Positions 1 through 11,670 of a DNA stretch of 64,000 nt are shown one piece after another; position 1 is the first letter of the stretch, and every line of letters starts with the position of its first letter. The position numbers and the translations under genes were made by a program. The DNA is from Lepraria neglecta (taxonomy: Eukaryota; Ascomycota; Lecanoromycetes; Lecanorales; Stereocaulaceae), in assembly GCA_033220425.1 (NCBI GenBank), contig CM065646.1, positions 2,549,501 to 2,613,500 of the forward strand, read 5' to 3'. Below the pieces are notes generated by a model. The model did no database searches, was not told the origin of the DNA, and was given only the letters and a program-made list of their open reading frames with translations.

Positions 1-558
1 AAGCATAGTTTCGCCTTTCCATGGGCGACACAGAGAACTTCATGTGCTGTGGAATGGAAGTGAGATTGGCTGTACATAGTGTAACGCCATTGTGGGGTCA
101 CTACGCCGACTGTAGACAGGTGTGATTCCATTGTAGAGGCGGAGGCGCTCGTGTGGAAAGCTGAGCGGTAGATCATCATTGGCTTCTTCTGGATGGAGGT
201 GTTGGGGATGCGACCAAAAGCAGGTATCTGGTGAAATGATACCCGAAGGTCTTTGAAAGGTGTAAGTGGTGCTTTTGGAGTAGCCATCGTTGACAGGAAG
301 CTGGACAGTGTAAGCGCAGCACACATGAAAATGTTGTAGGACGGTGGACAATGTAGCGTCAGAGTGCGCTTCGAAGGCGGGAAGTTGCACCTTTCTAGCT
401 ACGTCATAGGCACCTCGAATCTATCAGAAATATCCAAGAGCCTTTCCATCGGGTATCATGCTCCCTTGACCAGCTATGCATATGCCAACCTGCTGCGAGT
501 CATGTACCAAGTTTATGAGCTCAAACCTCAGAACTCCTCGCAGACCCAAAATTGCTCA
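1..558. other. Intergenic, no confident gene
   Basis: This is the 3' flank of the Srf1-like gene. A 116-codon open frame exists on the minus strand (390 to 43), but it matches no family I know and shows no introns or domains. I do not call it as a gene. Nothing else stands out. Confidence 0.4.
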
Positions 559-1914
559 TTATCTTTTCGCAACGCGCTCCACGAGCCTAGAAGATTGTCA
601 GTACCGGGCTAGATGTTCGCCGATATTCGTGAATAGTCTTACCTCATGACACTGATGGAAAAGGTTGTGAGCCATGCAACCAACGCAATCAGAAGTACAG
701 AGGCTAAGGCTCTCTGTCGAGAGCAAATCTCGTCGTCGCAATTTACCTTTTCTATAGACACAAAAGCCAGGCTCAAGTTTGCAGAATCGAAAACTATGAA
801 GAACAGGTCGAGAAATATGAGCCGCATCTTCGCTTTTGCGGGGCGTAAGCCGAGGGGTTTTCCGGTGTATTCGTCGTACGTAATGTATGGGAGATAGACC
901 ATTGCGACTGCATCAACACTGATGGCCATATCTGTAGAAGGTGTTGTATGGATCCTCTCCTGACCGTTTAACGCTCTGATCTTGTTCTGATGATCCGTGA
1001 TGAAATGTATTGACGCTGCGAGAGCGAGAGCCACGGCAGAGAAGACCCAGACGTTCATACGGATAAATAGTGGTACCATAGAATTTCGTAATATTGTACG
1101 CTGGGCTCTGATATACCATGCTCTTCTCTTCGCCTTATACCTAAGATAACGGCCTGGATTCTTCTCCAGATCTCCATTTTCATCGTTGGCAAGCCATGAC
1201 CGAGAATAATCCGCGCCATACTGTCTCAGCCATTCTTCATCGACGATTTGCCCACCATCGGCTGATATGGCAGGGTATGCGGAGGCGTCTCTGAAGGCTC
1301 TCCAACAAGATCCTGTCTGTGTTACTGCACCACTAGGCAGAGGAGGGGTCCATTCGCGCGCATGATCCCATAACCTGCCCCGCGGTGGATCTGATTTGAA
1401 GGGGTGTCTGGAGGATGGGGTGCTGTTGTGTTGAGCAACCTGTGCTTCTGGCAGGTCGGGTAATGGGCGTATTTCTATAGCCAAGTCCTCGTCGTCCTCG
1501 TCGAGGGTATGCACCCAAGCTGAATTCGAAGGAAAGTGTCAGTGATTGTAGAGGTAGAGGCATTGAAGCTGATTGTCCCAACGTAGAGAAGTAAGCCAAC
1601 AAGGTCTCACCAGGGATCGTGCGAACAATTCCTTGCGCCTCTCTGTCGTGAGCTACAGCATTCGAACCGGAAGAGTAGTGCGTATGCCCACTCGAAGTTA
1701 AAGACCGTGTTTTCTCCAAAGGGTTTTGCTCCGCTCCAATGGGCGTCTTCTCGTTGAATTGGGTCTTTGTAGACATCTTCAGAGCACTGCCGGAAGCCTC
1801 GCCGGAAGCCTCTTCCTGGGTTGCACCTAGGCTAAGAGAATGACTGGTAGATGGGGTCCCAGGGCGTAGCAAGCTTGCTGCCCTGGATCTGAAGGTGCCG
1901 TCTCCGAAAGCCAT
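559..1914 (-). CDS. Srf1-like regulator of phospholipase D, multi-pass membrane protein
   Basis: Three exons (1914-1611, 1519-643, 586-559) give 402 residues in frame. The introns have GTGAGA..CAG and GTAAGA..TAG ends, and CTGAC branch sites precede the acceptors. The last exon adds only a short tail ending in VERVAKR. The N-terminal half is Ser/Thr-rich and probably disordered. The middle has conserved-looking WLRQYGADYSRSW and RRAWYIRAQRTILRN stretches. Four hydrophobic segments follow, starting near VPLFIRMNVWVFSAVALAL, with the loop ITYDEYTGKPLGLRPAKAK between two of them. This architecture fits the fungal Srf1 family; yeast Srf1 binds and regulates phospholipase D (Spo14). The assignment rests on remembered family features, not a search. 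It is divergent from the mitochondrial exchange-related gene. Confidence 0.6.
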
Positions 1915-2345
1915 GGGGCTTCGCGTAGGAGGCAGTTGTGCTGGAGCCCCAGTAAGCAGGCTTGCTTACAGGCGAAGACTCCAGCACGAGGTAAGGTCTG
2001 CTGACGTTATGGCCATTGGCAGCCTGTGGTAGCGACCATTGGGCGATAAGATAGCTGTACTGCTGGTATTTGACCCATAATAAATACGTTGAAGAAGTAG
2101 AATATAACTCCGAAGCTGGGGAAAGCGTGGAGTGACGTGGGGTGGGTCTAATCGCACGCCGGGCCAAGCTCCGTAGCCTCATTGCATCACGCTTGCTCGA
2201 CGCGTCTTTGACACGCTTCAAACTTTTTTTTTCTATTTAGAGATACTCTATTGTTTGAGCATCAGCAGGCTAGAACGGCAAGTCTGGTTCTTCATGAGCG
2301 CCGCTTCCTAGTCGAATCTCTCCTCCATCTACTTCTGACCTTGCG
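1915..2345. promoter_or_regulatory. Shared divergent intergenic region
   Basis: This 431 bp stretch separates two divergently transcribed start codons, so it should hold both promoters. A 129-codon minus-strand frame (2221-1832) overlaps the Srf1-like start in another frame; it would act as an upstream ORF only if the mRNA starts that far out. I identified no specific factor sites. Confidence 0.4.
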
Positions 2346-3341
2346 ATGCGCCTATTCCTCCTACCAATCTCTACAAGACAAAGCTTGATCTACTGTCAAC
2401 GCATCAATCAACAGCCCTCAGAAAAGACTACCTATATTGACAAGATTACTACGAAGGCCTCAGCTACCTGGCTAGGTTGGGAGAAAAAAGAGTCAGGCTG
2501 GCAAAAGAAGGTCACAGACTACGGGAACAAGCTATTCCAGCGTTTGCCGTACGAAGAATGGGGGTTGAAGAGCATACCACCGCTGAGCGCGAGGCGGCGA
2601 AGCGATGAGATCGAGGGCAAAGACGAGGTCCACCTCGAGTTTCCGGAGCTCTTGATTGAGCCGGAAAGGGTGCAAGATGCTCTAAAGATGTATGGAAGCA
2701 ATAAGAAGCAAGCTTTCCACTCCAAGTGGCTGTGGGGAAGCATTATTGGGATGCCGATATCAGCGCCAGTGGCTTTGTTACCAGTGTGAGATGGCTTCCT
2801 GCTTGGGTGCCAGCCCTGGTGGCCCAAAGGAGTACACGTTTTGACGAGTCCATTACCTAGAATACCCAATCTCCCGTTCTTCTACCTCTGCTTTCGAGCA
2901 TGGTCCCATTGGCGAGGTCGGTATTACCGCACATGTCTCATGTGACACCAGTGCTGACTCTATCAAGCTCGTGGCGGATCAAAACATCTCGAGTTTCTGC
3001 TAGATAACAAGCTCATCAAAATTTCCCCGTCCGCGATGCTGCGTACAGCGTACACCGAAGCCATGATGGACAAGAAACTGTGGGATCTTGGTGTGGAATT
3101 GGACAACATCGGCTCCAAGTCGAGTACCAAGCCCAAAATAGCTCCTCAGGAGACGGAGGAGAAACTACTGCTAAGCCAGAGCAGCGGAAAGCTCATCGCG
3201 GATTGCCTTGAGGTCCCGGAGCTGGCGGTGGAAATCCAGCGCGCTGTGTGGCAGGTAAAAAGGTCACTGAAGGCTAAAGAGGAGCTTCAGGAGGAGAAGG
3301 CGGATATCGAATCAGCAAACAAGACACACTCCAATCAATAA
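2346..3341 (+). CDS. Mitochondrial K+-H+ exchange-related protein (Mit_KHE1 family)
   Basis: Three exons (2346-2785, 2861-2916, 2968-3341) sum to 289 residues. The start MRLFLLPISTRQSLIYCQR is typical of the family. It is followed by TWLGWEKKESGWQKKVTDYGN and the signature PYEEWGLKSIPPL, then a hydrophobic stretch (GSIIGMPISAPVALLPV) that continues across intron 1 into IPNLPFFYLCFRAWSHWR. Exon 3 gives GGSKHLEFLLDN and an acidic/Lys C-terminus. Intron 2 has a slightly unusual donor (GTCGGT) but a clear CTGAC branch and CAAG acceptor, and the join restores the conserved frame. The family is linked to mitochondrial potassium/proton exchange and inner-membrane volume control. Its exact biochemical role is not shown by the sequence. 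Confidence 0.85.
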
Positions 3342-3888
3342 TCTCAGAGCAGGCGTACTAGACTCTGGTATGCCGCTAAGACTTTGATCAATCGAAGCGC
3401 AACTCTTGCCCCAAAGCTGGGTCCACGTAGCCCATTCCGACGCATTTTGCTGCACTTTCAAAGCGTTTACGCTCTTAAAGGTGGGGTCATAATCTTTTGA
3501 CTCGAGGTCATTCCGAGTTGTGTATCTCAAGGATGGCGAATCAATTCGGACAATCCCCTAACTTGACGGCCAAGGTATCTGACAACAAAGCTATAAATTG
3601 TTGAGAACTTTGGGTTCAAGACCCAAAAAGTCTTCCAATCATTGTTCAACAACCCTATCTACGCGGTCACTCATTGCAAGGCGAGCTGTCATAACGCAAG
3701 TCTGAGGGGCTATTGTCCAAAATATTTTCCAGCCCGCGAGAGTACCTGCGCCCGCGAGAGTACCTGCGCCCCCAATTTTTCAACACTTCATTCACTTCCT
3801 TGACAATTCGAAATGATATCATCACCCGGACAACCCACCTCTTCTATGCCCCTGGTCGCACAAGCACGATAGCCAAGTCGCATCGAAC
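3342..3888. other. Intergenic
   Basis: No gene is visible. It contains a 7 bp hairpin at 3609-3627 (TTTGGGT / ACCCAAA) and the 18 bp tandem duplication listed separately. Confidence 0.4.
3733..3768. repeat. Perfect 18 bp tandem duplication
   Basis: The unit CCCGCGAGAGTACCTGCG occurs twice without mismatch, 120 bp upstream of the first 2EXR-like start codon. Confidence 0.9.
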
Positions 3889-4824
3889 ATGTTCGCGTCC
3901 TTCCTTCGAGCCGTCCGTGCTCCAACGTTCGGCATGGAAAGGTACATTACCGTCTACATCTCCTCCACTGCGGAGAGCAAACTCACAAAATGGCTTGGCA
4001 GGTTCCTAAATAAAACAGCAAGACCCCGTCGAGAAGCAGTCCTGCCACTACTCAGTTTTCCACCAGAGATCCGCGATGATATCTACTGCTTTGTTCTTCT
4101 CGAAAATACGGAAGCGTACCCGCATCAGTATTCCCTCAAAAAAGGTCCCGATCTTAGTCTTCTTTCCTTCAACGAGCAGCTCAACGCGGAGGCCACAGCC
4201 TTTTTCTACTCTACCGTCACCTTCAACACTAACTCCATGGACTTTCCAGAATTCATGACCGACCCATACGTACATTTCTGAGCATTCTCTTCCTGATTCA
4301 CATCGCCCTTGAATGCTTCCAAACTTGGCAATTGGCCCTCTTTGGTATTGGTGTGAAGGACATTAACCCAAAATCTCGACAGAACATCTATTGCTGCAGA
4401 TGACACGGACATCTATTGTTTTCCAAGTCGCTACCTCATTCGCCATTTGTGCGTCCGCTTCCTGCCCGAGAATAATCTTCCTTCCAGGCTTGCAGAAGAA
4501 TGGAATAGGCCTGGCTTCAGGGCTCTCGCCCGTCTGCAGCGGAGCAGGAGAATGCACGACGTCCAACTTAACGGGACGAAGGATGATTGGAGTTGGACCG
4601 CATTCTTTACCGGCCTAATTGTGGATGAAAATAATCTGAAAACATTGATGCTGGATGTTACGCGGGCTTTCTGCCCTCATGGCTGCTGCCGACCCATTGC
4701 ATACATCGGTGACACGTACGAGGGAGAAGGGTGCATGGAGAAGCTGCATGTCTTGGTCAAAGGCACGCTTACGGATGACGAGCTTGCTTTTTTCCGGAGT
4801 TTCTCCTGGGGTTTGGCTAGATGA
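3889..4824 (+). pseudogene. 2EXR/F-box-like protein, copy 1 (interrupted)
   Basis: The frame starting at 3889 encodes a basic N-terminus and then LLSFPPEIRDDIYCFVLL, the usual beginning of the fungal 2EXR/F-box-like fold. FNEQLNAEATAFFYSTVTF follows. Three in-frame stops lie between 4279 and 4374. After them the same frame is open again from about 4384 and encodes RHLCVRFLPENNLPSRLAEE and a C-terminal part ending at 4824. The gap could be an intron (GTACAT at 4270, GCTGCAG before 4400), but no donor and acceptor pair I found keeps the frame. I therefore list it as broken or unresolved. Such proteins form large fungal families of unknown function. Copy 2 lies just downstream. Confidence 0.5.
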
Positions 4825-5272
4825 TGGAATCGCTCGGGTTGTTTGAGAGGGTGCTCGGATGGACGGGGCACAAATGTACATGGCCAAGGGCTGCTAGCCT
4901 CGAATAAGGGCATCTTGTGTCCAACGTCGCGAAACTCGAGCGCAGAACTAGGAGGATGATAGGGTTGCGTCACAAAATTACAGGTCAAAGACACACTGCC
5001 CAGTATACATGTCCACCATTTTGATCGAGCGGGAGAACAGTGATACGGGTATTCCTTGTTTAACATCGCTTGCTCTTAATCCTCTGGTTCCCAACACTAT
5101 TTACAATGCCTCTTGCTTCTGGCATTCCACTTTTACAACACCTCAGAATCATTTCTATCCTAAATGCAGACTATGCATCCTGATCGCATCATCCTTCACC
5201 TCACTAACATATCAGGTTTCCATCAACCCACGAATACCAGTTCTCAGTCTTGTCTGTGCCTCAGCATTCAAG
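4825..5272. other. Spacer between the two 2EXR-like copies
   Basis: No gene is visible in this 448 bp. A 91-codon plus-strand frame that runs into copy 2 shows no domain and may be leader sequence. Confidence 0.3.
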
Positions 5273-6016
5273 ATGTCTCTGTAAGCCACCTCTCCATACA
5301 TCCATCAAGCGCAGCATACTTATACATCTAAGGCCGACATTGAACTTTAGGCCGATGGCAAAATCTCAAAGAATATAGAGTCATACCACTACTCGATTTC
5401 CCAGCAGAGATCCGAATTATCATCTACAACTTCACCCTCCTCACCGAAACAGAATTCTGTATCCCAAGCCTGAAAAAGAACGTCCCAACCTCAGTCTCCT
5501 CAGTGTCAACGATCAAGTCAACAAGGAAGCTACCCCGATCCTCTACTCCAAGGCTGATTTTAACATCAACACTCCAGCCAACTACACACGCTTTATGCAA
5601 AATTTACAGCATTCGGTGAAAGCCGAATCGAAAGGATTATACCCAAGTCGCTGTCTCAGCGCATGCGCATCGATTTCACGCCCAATCAATTCAGAAAATC
5701 AGACGTATTCAGACACGTGCAAAGAGAATGGCACAAGCCAATTCGCCGCAAGCCCACACTGAGCTCAGAAACACACGACGAAGGAGTCGAGGAAACAGAA
5801 CCTCGCTGGAAGTTCTTAGACGCAAAAATTGAAGCGGGACAATCGTAAAGGGGTTCAAATGGTTGCAGCTGACTATTGAGCAAGCCAATTACCCTCACTG
5901 ATGAGCACATTGATCAGATGCTTCGGTAGCTAGCGGACGACGAGGGTTTGAAAGGCGGCAAGCTCTGGATTTGTGGTGATCTGCTGAAAGTGAGGTATTT
6001 GCTTGTGGATTCATGA
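5273..6016 (+). pseudogene. 2EXR/F-box-like protein, copy 2 (decayed)
   Basis: This is a diverged tandem paralogue of the preceding gene. PLLDFPAEIRIIIYNFTLL matches the copy 1 start of the fold. NLSLLSVNDQVNKEATPILYS matches the copy 1 segment, but only after a shift of one base in an A-run near 5485-5490, where CTG AAA AA(A) GAA would restore it. Further along, MRIDFTPNQF and REWHKPI match the copy 1 RFLPENN / EEWNRP region in another frame. Stops then follow, and LTDEHIDQMLR aligns with the copy 1 C-terminus. A candidate first exon (ATG at 5273, GTAAGC donor, TTTAG acceptor before 5351) does not join in frame. Several independent breaks point to a pseudogene. Confidence 0.6.
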
Positions 6017-6756
6017 TCGCACAATTGACTATATAAATTAGTAGGAGAACGCTTCATTCTATACTTAGACGCTAGCTGTAATATCATTAATAATGCCTAT
6101 GGAAGCAGGAAAATTTTTGTTTTCCGCTCGATCTCCTCTGTATATGGCGAGACTTTTAGGTTCAGCGCCGTCCAGATACGCCCGTGTGGCGCTCATTGAG
6201 GGTATAATCGCTGGGTTCGTGCTTGAGGTGAATTGAATAGGTGACGGTACAAGCTCTCGATAGCCTTGATTAGGCTTTCAAACTGTTCATGTTAAGCAAA
6301 AATGGCCTTGTTTCAAGCTCGACCTCAGTTGCATTTGGCAATCTCTCCGTTTTGATTTCCTCGGGGCTTGATCAACGGGAATTCCCCTAGATGTTTTGAA
6401 TTACGGAATACTGACTAAATCGATCAAACATGGTCTCGTTTATGTAAGAGATTTCCATGGCTGTGTGAAGGGTAGCGATGGCCCTCGTCACGCGATTCAT
6501 GTAGGTTCTCTCCATCGTCTCAAACGAATGTATTATTAGCAGTATCCTACCAGGAGCCAGCTCCGTCATTCCCGTCATCTTTAGATACATGCACCAAATA
6601 ATTCTCTACCAAAAGCCCATCCGTCATATGAACAGAGATTCCTAGCGTCAAAACATACACCAATATAAAATTAACGAATATGTAATGCTCGTCCCCTAGT
6701 ACTTTTGGTCCCTATAGACGCCATAGATCCGGAAATAATTAAACGTGATATAAACT
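6017..6756. other. Intergenic
   Basis: AT-rich 3' flank between the decayed 2EXR-like copy and the 3' end of the Zn(II)2Cys6 gene. No gene is visible; a 67-codon minus frame (6590-6387) has no recognisable features. Confidence 0.4.
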
Positions 6757-9616
6757 TCAGGTGGACGACAACTTCTCAAAGTTCCGTCTGAGAACAGCGA
6801 CAGAAATGTCAAGGGACTTGCGCAGCGTGGTTCTCCTCGGCCACGACATAGGACGTCTATCAGACTCAGAGATGTTCACGTCTTTGAGAATAGTGCCACC
6901 ATTCAAATCTGGATCCCTACTACCGGCTCTTTCCCAATCGACTACCCAGTTGGTGTGGACAATTCGTGGCGAATGGTCTATGCCTGGAAGTCTTGCCAAA
7001 CGGGTACCTGTCATTGTGGTGTGTGTAACCTTGGGTGGTTTTTCGATATTAGGAGTGCTTCTCGCAGCACAAATCGTGTCAGGACTGCCGGAAAGCTCGC
7101 TGCGAGAAAGCTGGCTTGGTATCAATCGCTGCTCCTTGCGTGAAAGGAAGGACTTGACCCGCTTGCGCTTGCTAGGGGGTTTTTCAGTCTCGGTGTTGCC
7201 TTGAGAGGGCGCTAGCATAGCACGGTCATGGTCTGACATGTCGAAGGCAGTGTTCCCGGTAGTATAATCGAAATGGCGAGGGTCAGCCAAGTCTTTTTGA
7301 GGATGTGGTCTTGCGCCATCGGTAGCTGGCTCATTCTCTTGTAGCCCTCCATATGCTGGGACGTCGTTCTGAGCACCAAGATCTTGGTAGCTTTCCTGCA
7401 GCAGATTTTGATTCTCGTCGACCTGGAAGTCGAGCATTGACATCTCCGACGGGTCCGCTGGCTGATCATGCATGTCATTGCTTCCCTGCACGTCTTTTAG
7501 GGCGCTTGTATCGTCAAGATCGAGCGTCCAGGCTGGGTCCAGTGTGGCATAGGCTTCTTCTTGCACCTTTCTAAATCCTGACGAGCTTTGATCCCTAATC
7601 AACGTTGATGCTGAAGTGCCGCTGATATGGCGATCAAAGTCTTCGCTGATCCTTTCGCCGGAATTGGACACCACTTGAAGATAATTATACCGGCTGGCGT
7701 CATTAAGACTGTTGTTTTGCCTGCGTAAAGCGTGACCGTAACCGTTGATTGCGGAGGGCGTCCACCCAAGATCTTGAACGGTTGAACAGCGAAGTAAATG
7801 CAGGAAAGACATTTTCTGGCCTCTAATCGAATAGAACCGGTCAGCTTCTTTCCAAAAAGATATTCGTAAATATGCCTTACATATGATTGACTGGGTAGGA
7901 GCCCGCGATCCGGGTATGAGTGGAGGCAGGTGTGATGTAGATTCCACCGAATTGTAAGGGGTCGGATAGGCGGCCAACGGCGAAGCCTTTAGCACAGAGC
8001 CCCATGGAAAGATTCTCGAGATCATCGAGAGTCTGAGATGCATTGAAGAAGATTCCATGAAGCGAGAAGGGCTAGGACGTATTAGCTAATTCTTGCTCAT
8101 ATACTGTAGACTCACAGAACAGTCCCATTGGGCCAAAGTGGTATGAAAACACCCAATTTCCTTATGCATGTAGCCCAGATGTTTGGCGATGGCGAACATG
8201 AATTCTAGAGTTCGATGCCGATCGCGAGTGGCATAACAGCAAGTCCTTATTTGGTCGAAGATTTGGCTGAAAATGCTGGAAGCTTTACGGCTCAACAGGC
8301 AAAAGAAAGCAACGACTGTGTGGGCAGCTTCCGTGGAAGGAACGTACTCTAGCGCCAGCGTAAATCGATTAGGGTCACGTAGCAATGACATGCAGGCACA
8401 GAAACGGTGACAAAGTCGCTGAATACATCACTTGGTCAGTACAGAACTAGCGTTACCGGAATCGAGTCTTACCTCGTATACAGACAGGTCCAACGAGGCT
8501 GAAGTTGATTGTGGAGGAGATGGCGTGCTAGTAGGGTACGCTATGTCCAATATTTTGTCCAGCGTGGAATCGTCCCACAACAACTGGCTACCGTCGTGGA
8601 CCTCAGGTATCGTAAAGCAGTAATTTGGTCCATCTGTTATGATCTTATGGCCGTCTTGAGACTCTGAGATCAGGCTAACATGGACGGATGGGAAAGGTCG
8701 AGTCTGAAAGGCCGATCCCCCGGGCGGATGAAGATTGACGAGAAACTCGACACCTTTCGCGTCAAGTCTATCTGGATAGCAAGGTCAGTCTCACCCGCAA
8801 CGCTCAGAGCGGGGCATACCGAGATCAAAAAGCTTAGGGGTTTCGATTGGTCCCTTGCAATAAGAATTTTTGCCAATGCAGTACGTGCAACGATGTGGGT
8901 TCTCGTTTTCAGGGCACTAAGAGCGCCAATATAGTCAGATGAGTTTAAGACGAAGCGAAGAGAAAGAGCAGTCAGGACTCAAACGCCGCGGCTGACAGCG
9001 AGAATGTCTTTCGTAACCTAGCAGCAGCTTGAGGCTACGAAGACGCTGCTTGAGATACCAATGAACTTATGACTAACCGGCCGTTTCTTATTAAAGCAGG
9101 CGATGCATGTTCTCAAAGTCTTGTCTTTCCTCTGCTTAGGATTTTTTGGGTCCTCGTAGACGAATTTGGTATGGAATAAGCCACTAGGCTCAAAGGATTG
9201 GCCTTGCTGTGTCTCGAGCAGCGAGGACGAGAAGTTCCTGGCATTTTCGAACCCGGCTGATGAGAGAGGCGTCGATGCATAGGACCTCGTAATCCCCTTG
9301 GAGAACCCGGTCAGCTCTTGCTCAGATGGTGGTGACAGCCATGACTTACAGCAGATGAGCTGATGCTATTTGGGAAGAAGAGGGAATTCGGACTGGCAGA
9401 AGATGTGCTTGTTCTCGGACCAGCGAATGAAGGGTAATCGAGGAGGCGCCATTCTTCGGCGGCATAAGATGATAATGGAGGCACGAACGAAGTTGTCGAA
9501 GGGTGTTCTTCCTGAGTACTCTCATCAGGCAGTTGGAAATTGGGGTAAGTATTGTTGACAGAGTGATAGTACATGACTATGCCAAATGGGACTTGCTGCA
9601 ATGAGCGTTGGTTCAA
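6757..9616 (-). CDS. Zn(II)2Cys6 DNA-binding protein, probable transcription regulator
   Basis: Seven exons (9616-9350, 9296-9078, 8916-8820, 8771-8473, 8418-8116, 8071-7881, 7822-6757) sum to 813 residues in frame. At about residues 154-181 the spliced protein has CIAC-FNKKRP-C-PENENPHR-CTYC-IGKNSY-C, which is C-x2-C-x6-C-x8-C-x2-C-x6-C, a canonical fungal binuclear zinc cluster. It is split by the 161 bp intron 2. The N-terminal ~150 residues are Ser/Pro-rich. The centre is helical (KLFDLDRLDAKGVEFLVNLHP; RTLEFMFAIAKHLGYM). A basic KPPSKRKRVKSF stretch in the last exon looks like a nuclear signal. I did not recognise a standard fungal middle homology region. Exon joins were chosen by hand; a start at the ATG at 9574 is also possible. 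Target genes are unknown. Confidence 0.7.
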
Positions 9617-10401
9617 GGCTTCGCCACATTAACAGGAGCGGCACGAAAATGCCTTGAGAAATTGCAAGGGGTGGTAATGTTGCGGGCAATGAGCACCGGG
9701 CTTGATCGTGCTGCAGCTTGTTGATATAGCACATATCGAATCATAGGACAGGCATTCTGATCACGCGTAGAGTAAGTTTGCTATAGTAGTGCGCTCCCAT
9801 AAAAGAGGAGTCCGAGAGCAGTAATTTAGAATTGCAGCGAATGGTTCAGAATAGCATGGAAAAATAGCCAGACACTTATTTTTAGAGTGAAATTGCAAGT
9901 GGGAAACAGTGGGGGCTGTATCATACTAACGAAATGAGGACTTTGCCGCCCCGCAACCTGGGCTTTCAACGCAAGGACATTAAAGCTGTTGTCGGTGGCT
10001 TAACCGAAGATCTGCATAACAGGGCGCTCGGTAGGCCGCGGGCCGGAAGACAGGGAAGATGGCGTAGGAAAACGGCTGTATCTGGCCTAGGTCTGGGTTT
10101 CCATTGGCCCAGATTGAAAAACCCGAGAGCAGGGGGTTTGTATGATCAAACATGAGCTTCGAGTTCCAAATTTAAGCTCGATGTCAATGTCGGTGGATTG
10201 ACAACTGTGGTTGTCAGTGTAGCAATCCTGCCTTCAGAGCTAAGCCGTTGCTGGCTAAAAGTTCAAGGCCTTTTCTAGGATGGGGACTCTTCCTCACGGC
10301 TGACAACAGGAGCCGGCATGAACTATACCACAACAGGGTATTTACTGAAGAAAGCTCACTGGTCCAGGCTTTGAAACTTTGCCATTGATGATATGTGCTA
10401 A

Positions 10402-10505
10402 AAATACTTCGTTATCAATTGGACAGGAGTTGAAACTATCGAGTTTTAGGGGTGTAGTCGAACCGGACTTTGCCAAACTTGCGGTGCGATTCCAGCCTTT
10501 TCTGT
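10402..10505 (+). repeat. Dispersed ~104 bp repeat, copy A
   Basis: Aligns without gaps over ~104 bases to 14817-14920 in the same orientation. The shared core includes GACTTTG-CAAACTTG-GGTGCG-TTCCAGC-TTTTCTG. Many differences are transitions, as expected of an old repeat or one changed by RIP. Family unknown. Confidence 0.75.
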
Positions 10506-11425
10506 TTTCCGCGATTTGCTCTAGGAAAAAGGCTCGATGGGCATTCTGCGTGTGTTCACCGGGGATGACAATCAGTATACTGCAGATCGCTGGCCGAGTT
10601 CGGCTTTTTGCCAGGAAATTGCAACATATGCAAATTCCGTAGTAATGGAAATGTATGTTTTGGTCGGTTCTCCGTCGCAGACCATGTATAAAGAGTCGAC
10701 CGTCTTCTCTTTCGAGACGCAAATTCTGACACAGCTCTCATCGTTATTTGAAGGCTTCCTGATTTCTGTTTGCTCTACACCCTCAATCAGAAACTGAGAT
10801 AGAACAAATCCAGACTGGGTATTAAGACATCGCGCGAGCACAGTCCAGTCCAAGCGGTCCTGATACTGTTTCTATACGTCAAGATGCCGTAGGTCTCTGA
10901 TATCTCCATCAACCCTGATAGCGACTAACTTGGGTAACATCATAGTGCAAATGGGTCCCAGGAGACCCAATATTCAACACGAAACGCCTCTCAGGGAGGA
11001 GCTTCCCAGATATCGTACGCTATGATGCATTTTCTGAAGGAACGGGATGCGCGACAAGCTTTCTTTGCTGGCGAACGTCCAGCAGATCCGAATAGAACCC
11101 AGGGGGCGGAAGAACAGCCGCAACGCAAGGGGGAAGTGCTGAGTGGTGATGGAGCTCATGTTCAAAGTAAGCCTTTCTTCAGCCTTTGCAATAGGGACAC
11201 GCTAACTCGAAATTCACTAGGAAAGCCCAGAAACTGACGAGAGGACAGAGGCATTGAAGTTGCTGCTTGTTAGTTTCTCGAAATGGCATGGGAGTTGGTG
11301 GTATTCAGGCGGTGGTCAAAGATAAAGCGGGGAGAAAAGGAACTTTTTATTTTCCATCTTCGCCTGCTGAAGATGTCAATACTTTAATAATGTCAAAAGC
11401 GGCCAAAACCTTGTAAAGTCCTCGT

Positions 11426-11670
11426 GACAATCGAGCTGGAAGTGCGTCAGTGCCAAAAGCAGTCAAGCCGTATCAATTGTACTAGCAGTCGAGCCAGAAC
11501 ACTTTCGATTTCTCCAGTAGATGAGACTGGAGTGGGTAAGAAGGCAAAGCAGCCGAGCCCGAATGGCCTCAAGTTTTCCAGCAGTCGAGCTGGAAGTGCG
11601 TCATTGTCAACATCAGTTGAGCCAGAACATTTTCATTACCACCAGCAATCAAGCTACGAGCGTGTCAATG
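11426..11670. repeat. Degenerate ~32 bp minisatellite, about 8 units
   Basis: Units start with a CAGTCGAGC-like core at about 11428, 11460, 11486, 11516, 11550, 11582, 11614 and 11646, with spacings of 26-34 bp (mostly 32). Two units share CGAGCTGGAAGTGCGTCA exactly. Units 3 and 7 share GAGCCAGAACA-TTTC. No continuous long ORF covers it, so it appears noncoding. Confidence 0.75.

Noticed and set aside
43-390. 116-codon minus-strand ORF
   Set aside because: No domain, no splice context, no family resemblance; lies in the 3' flank of the Srf1-like gene.
1832-2221. 129-codon minus-strand ORF over the Srf1-like start
   Set aside because: Overlaps the real start in another frame and is mostly leader sequence; at most an upstream ORF.
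3609-3627. TTTGGGT-TCAAG-ACCCAAA hairpin as tRNA T-arm or terminator
   Set aside because: No other tRNA parts; factor-independent terminators of this kind are not expected in fungal nuclear genes.
6761-7204. 147-codon plus ORF opposite the Zn(II)2Cys6 gene
   Set aside because: Antisense to the last exon of a gene whose seven-exon model is in frame throughout.
11426-11670. CRISPR array
   Set aside because: Units are contiguous and degenerate with no unique spacers, and the genome is eukaryotic; this is a minisatellite.
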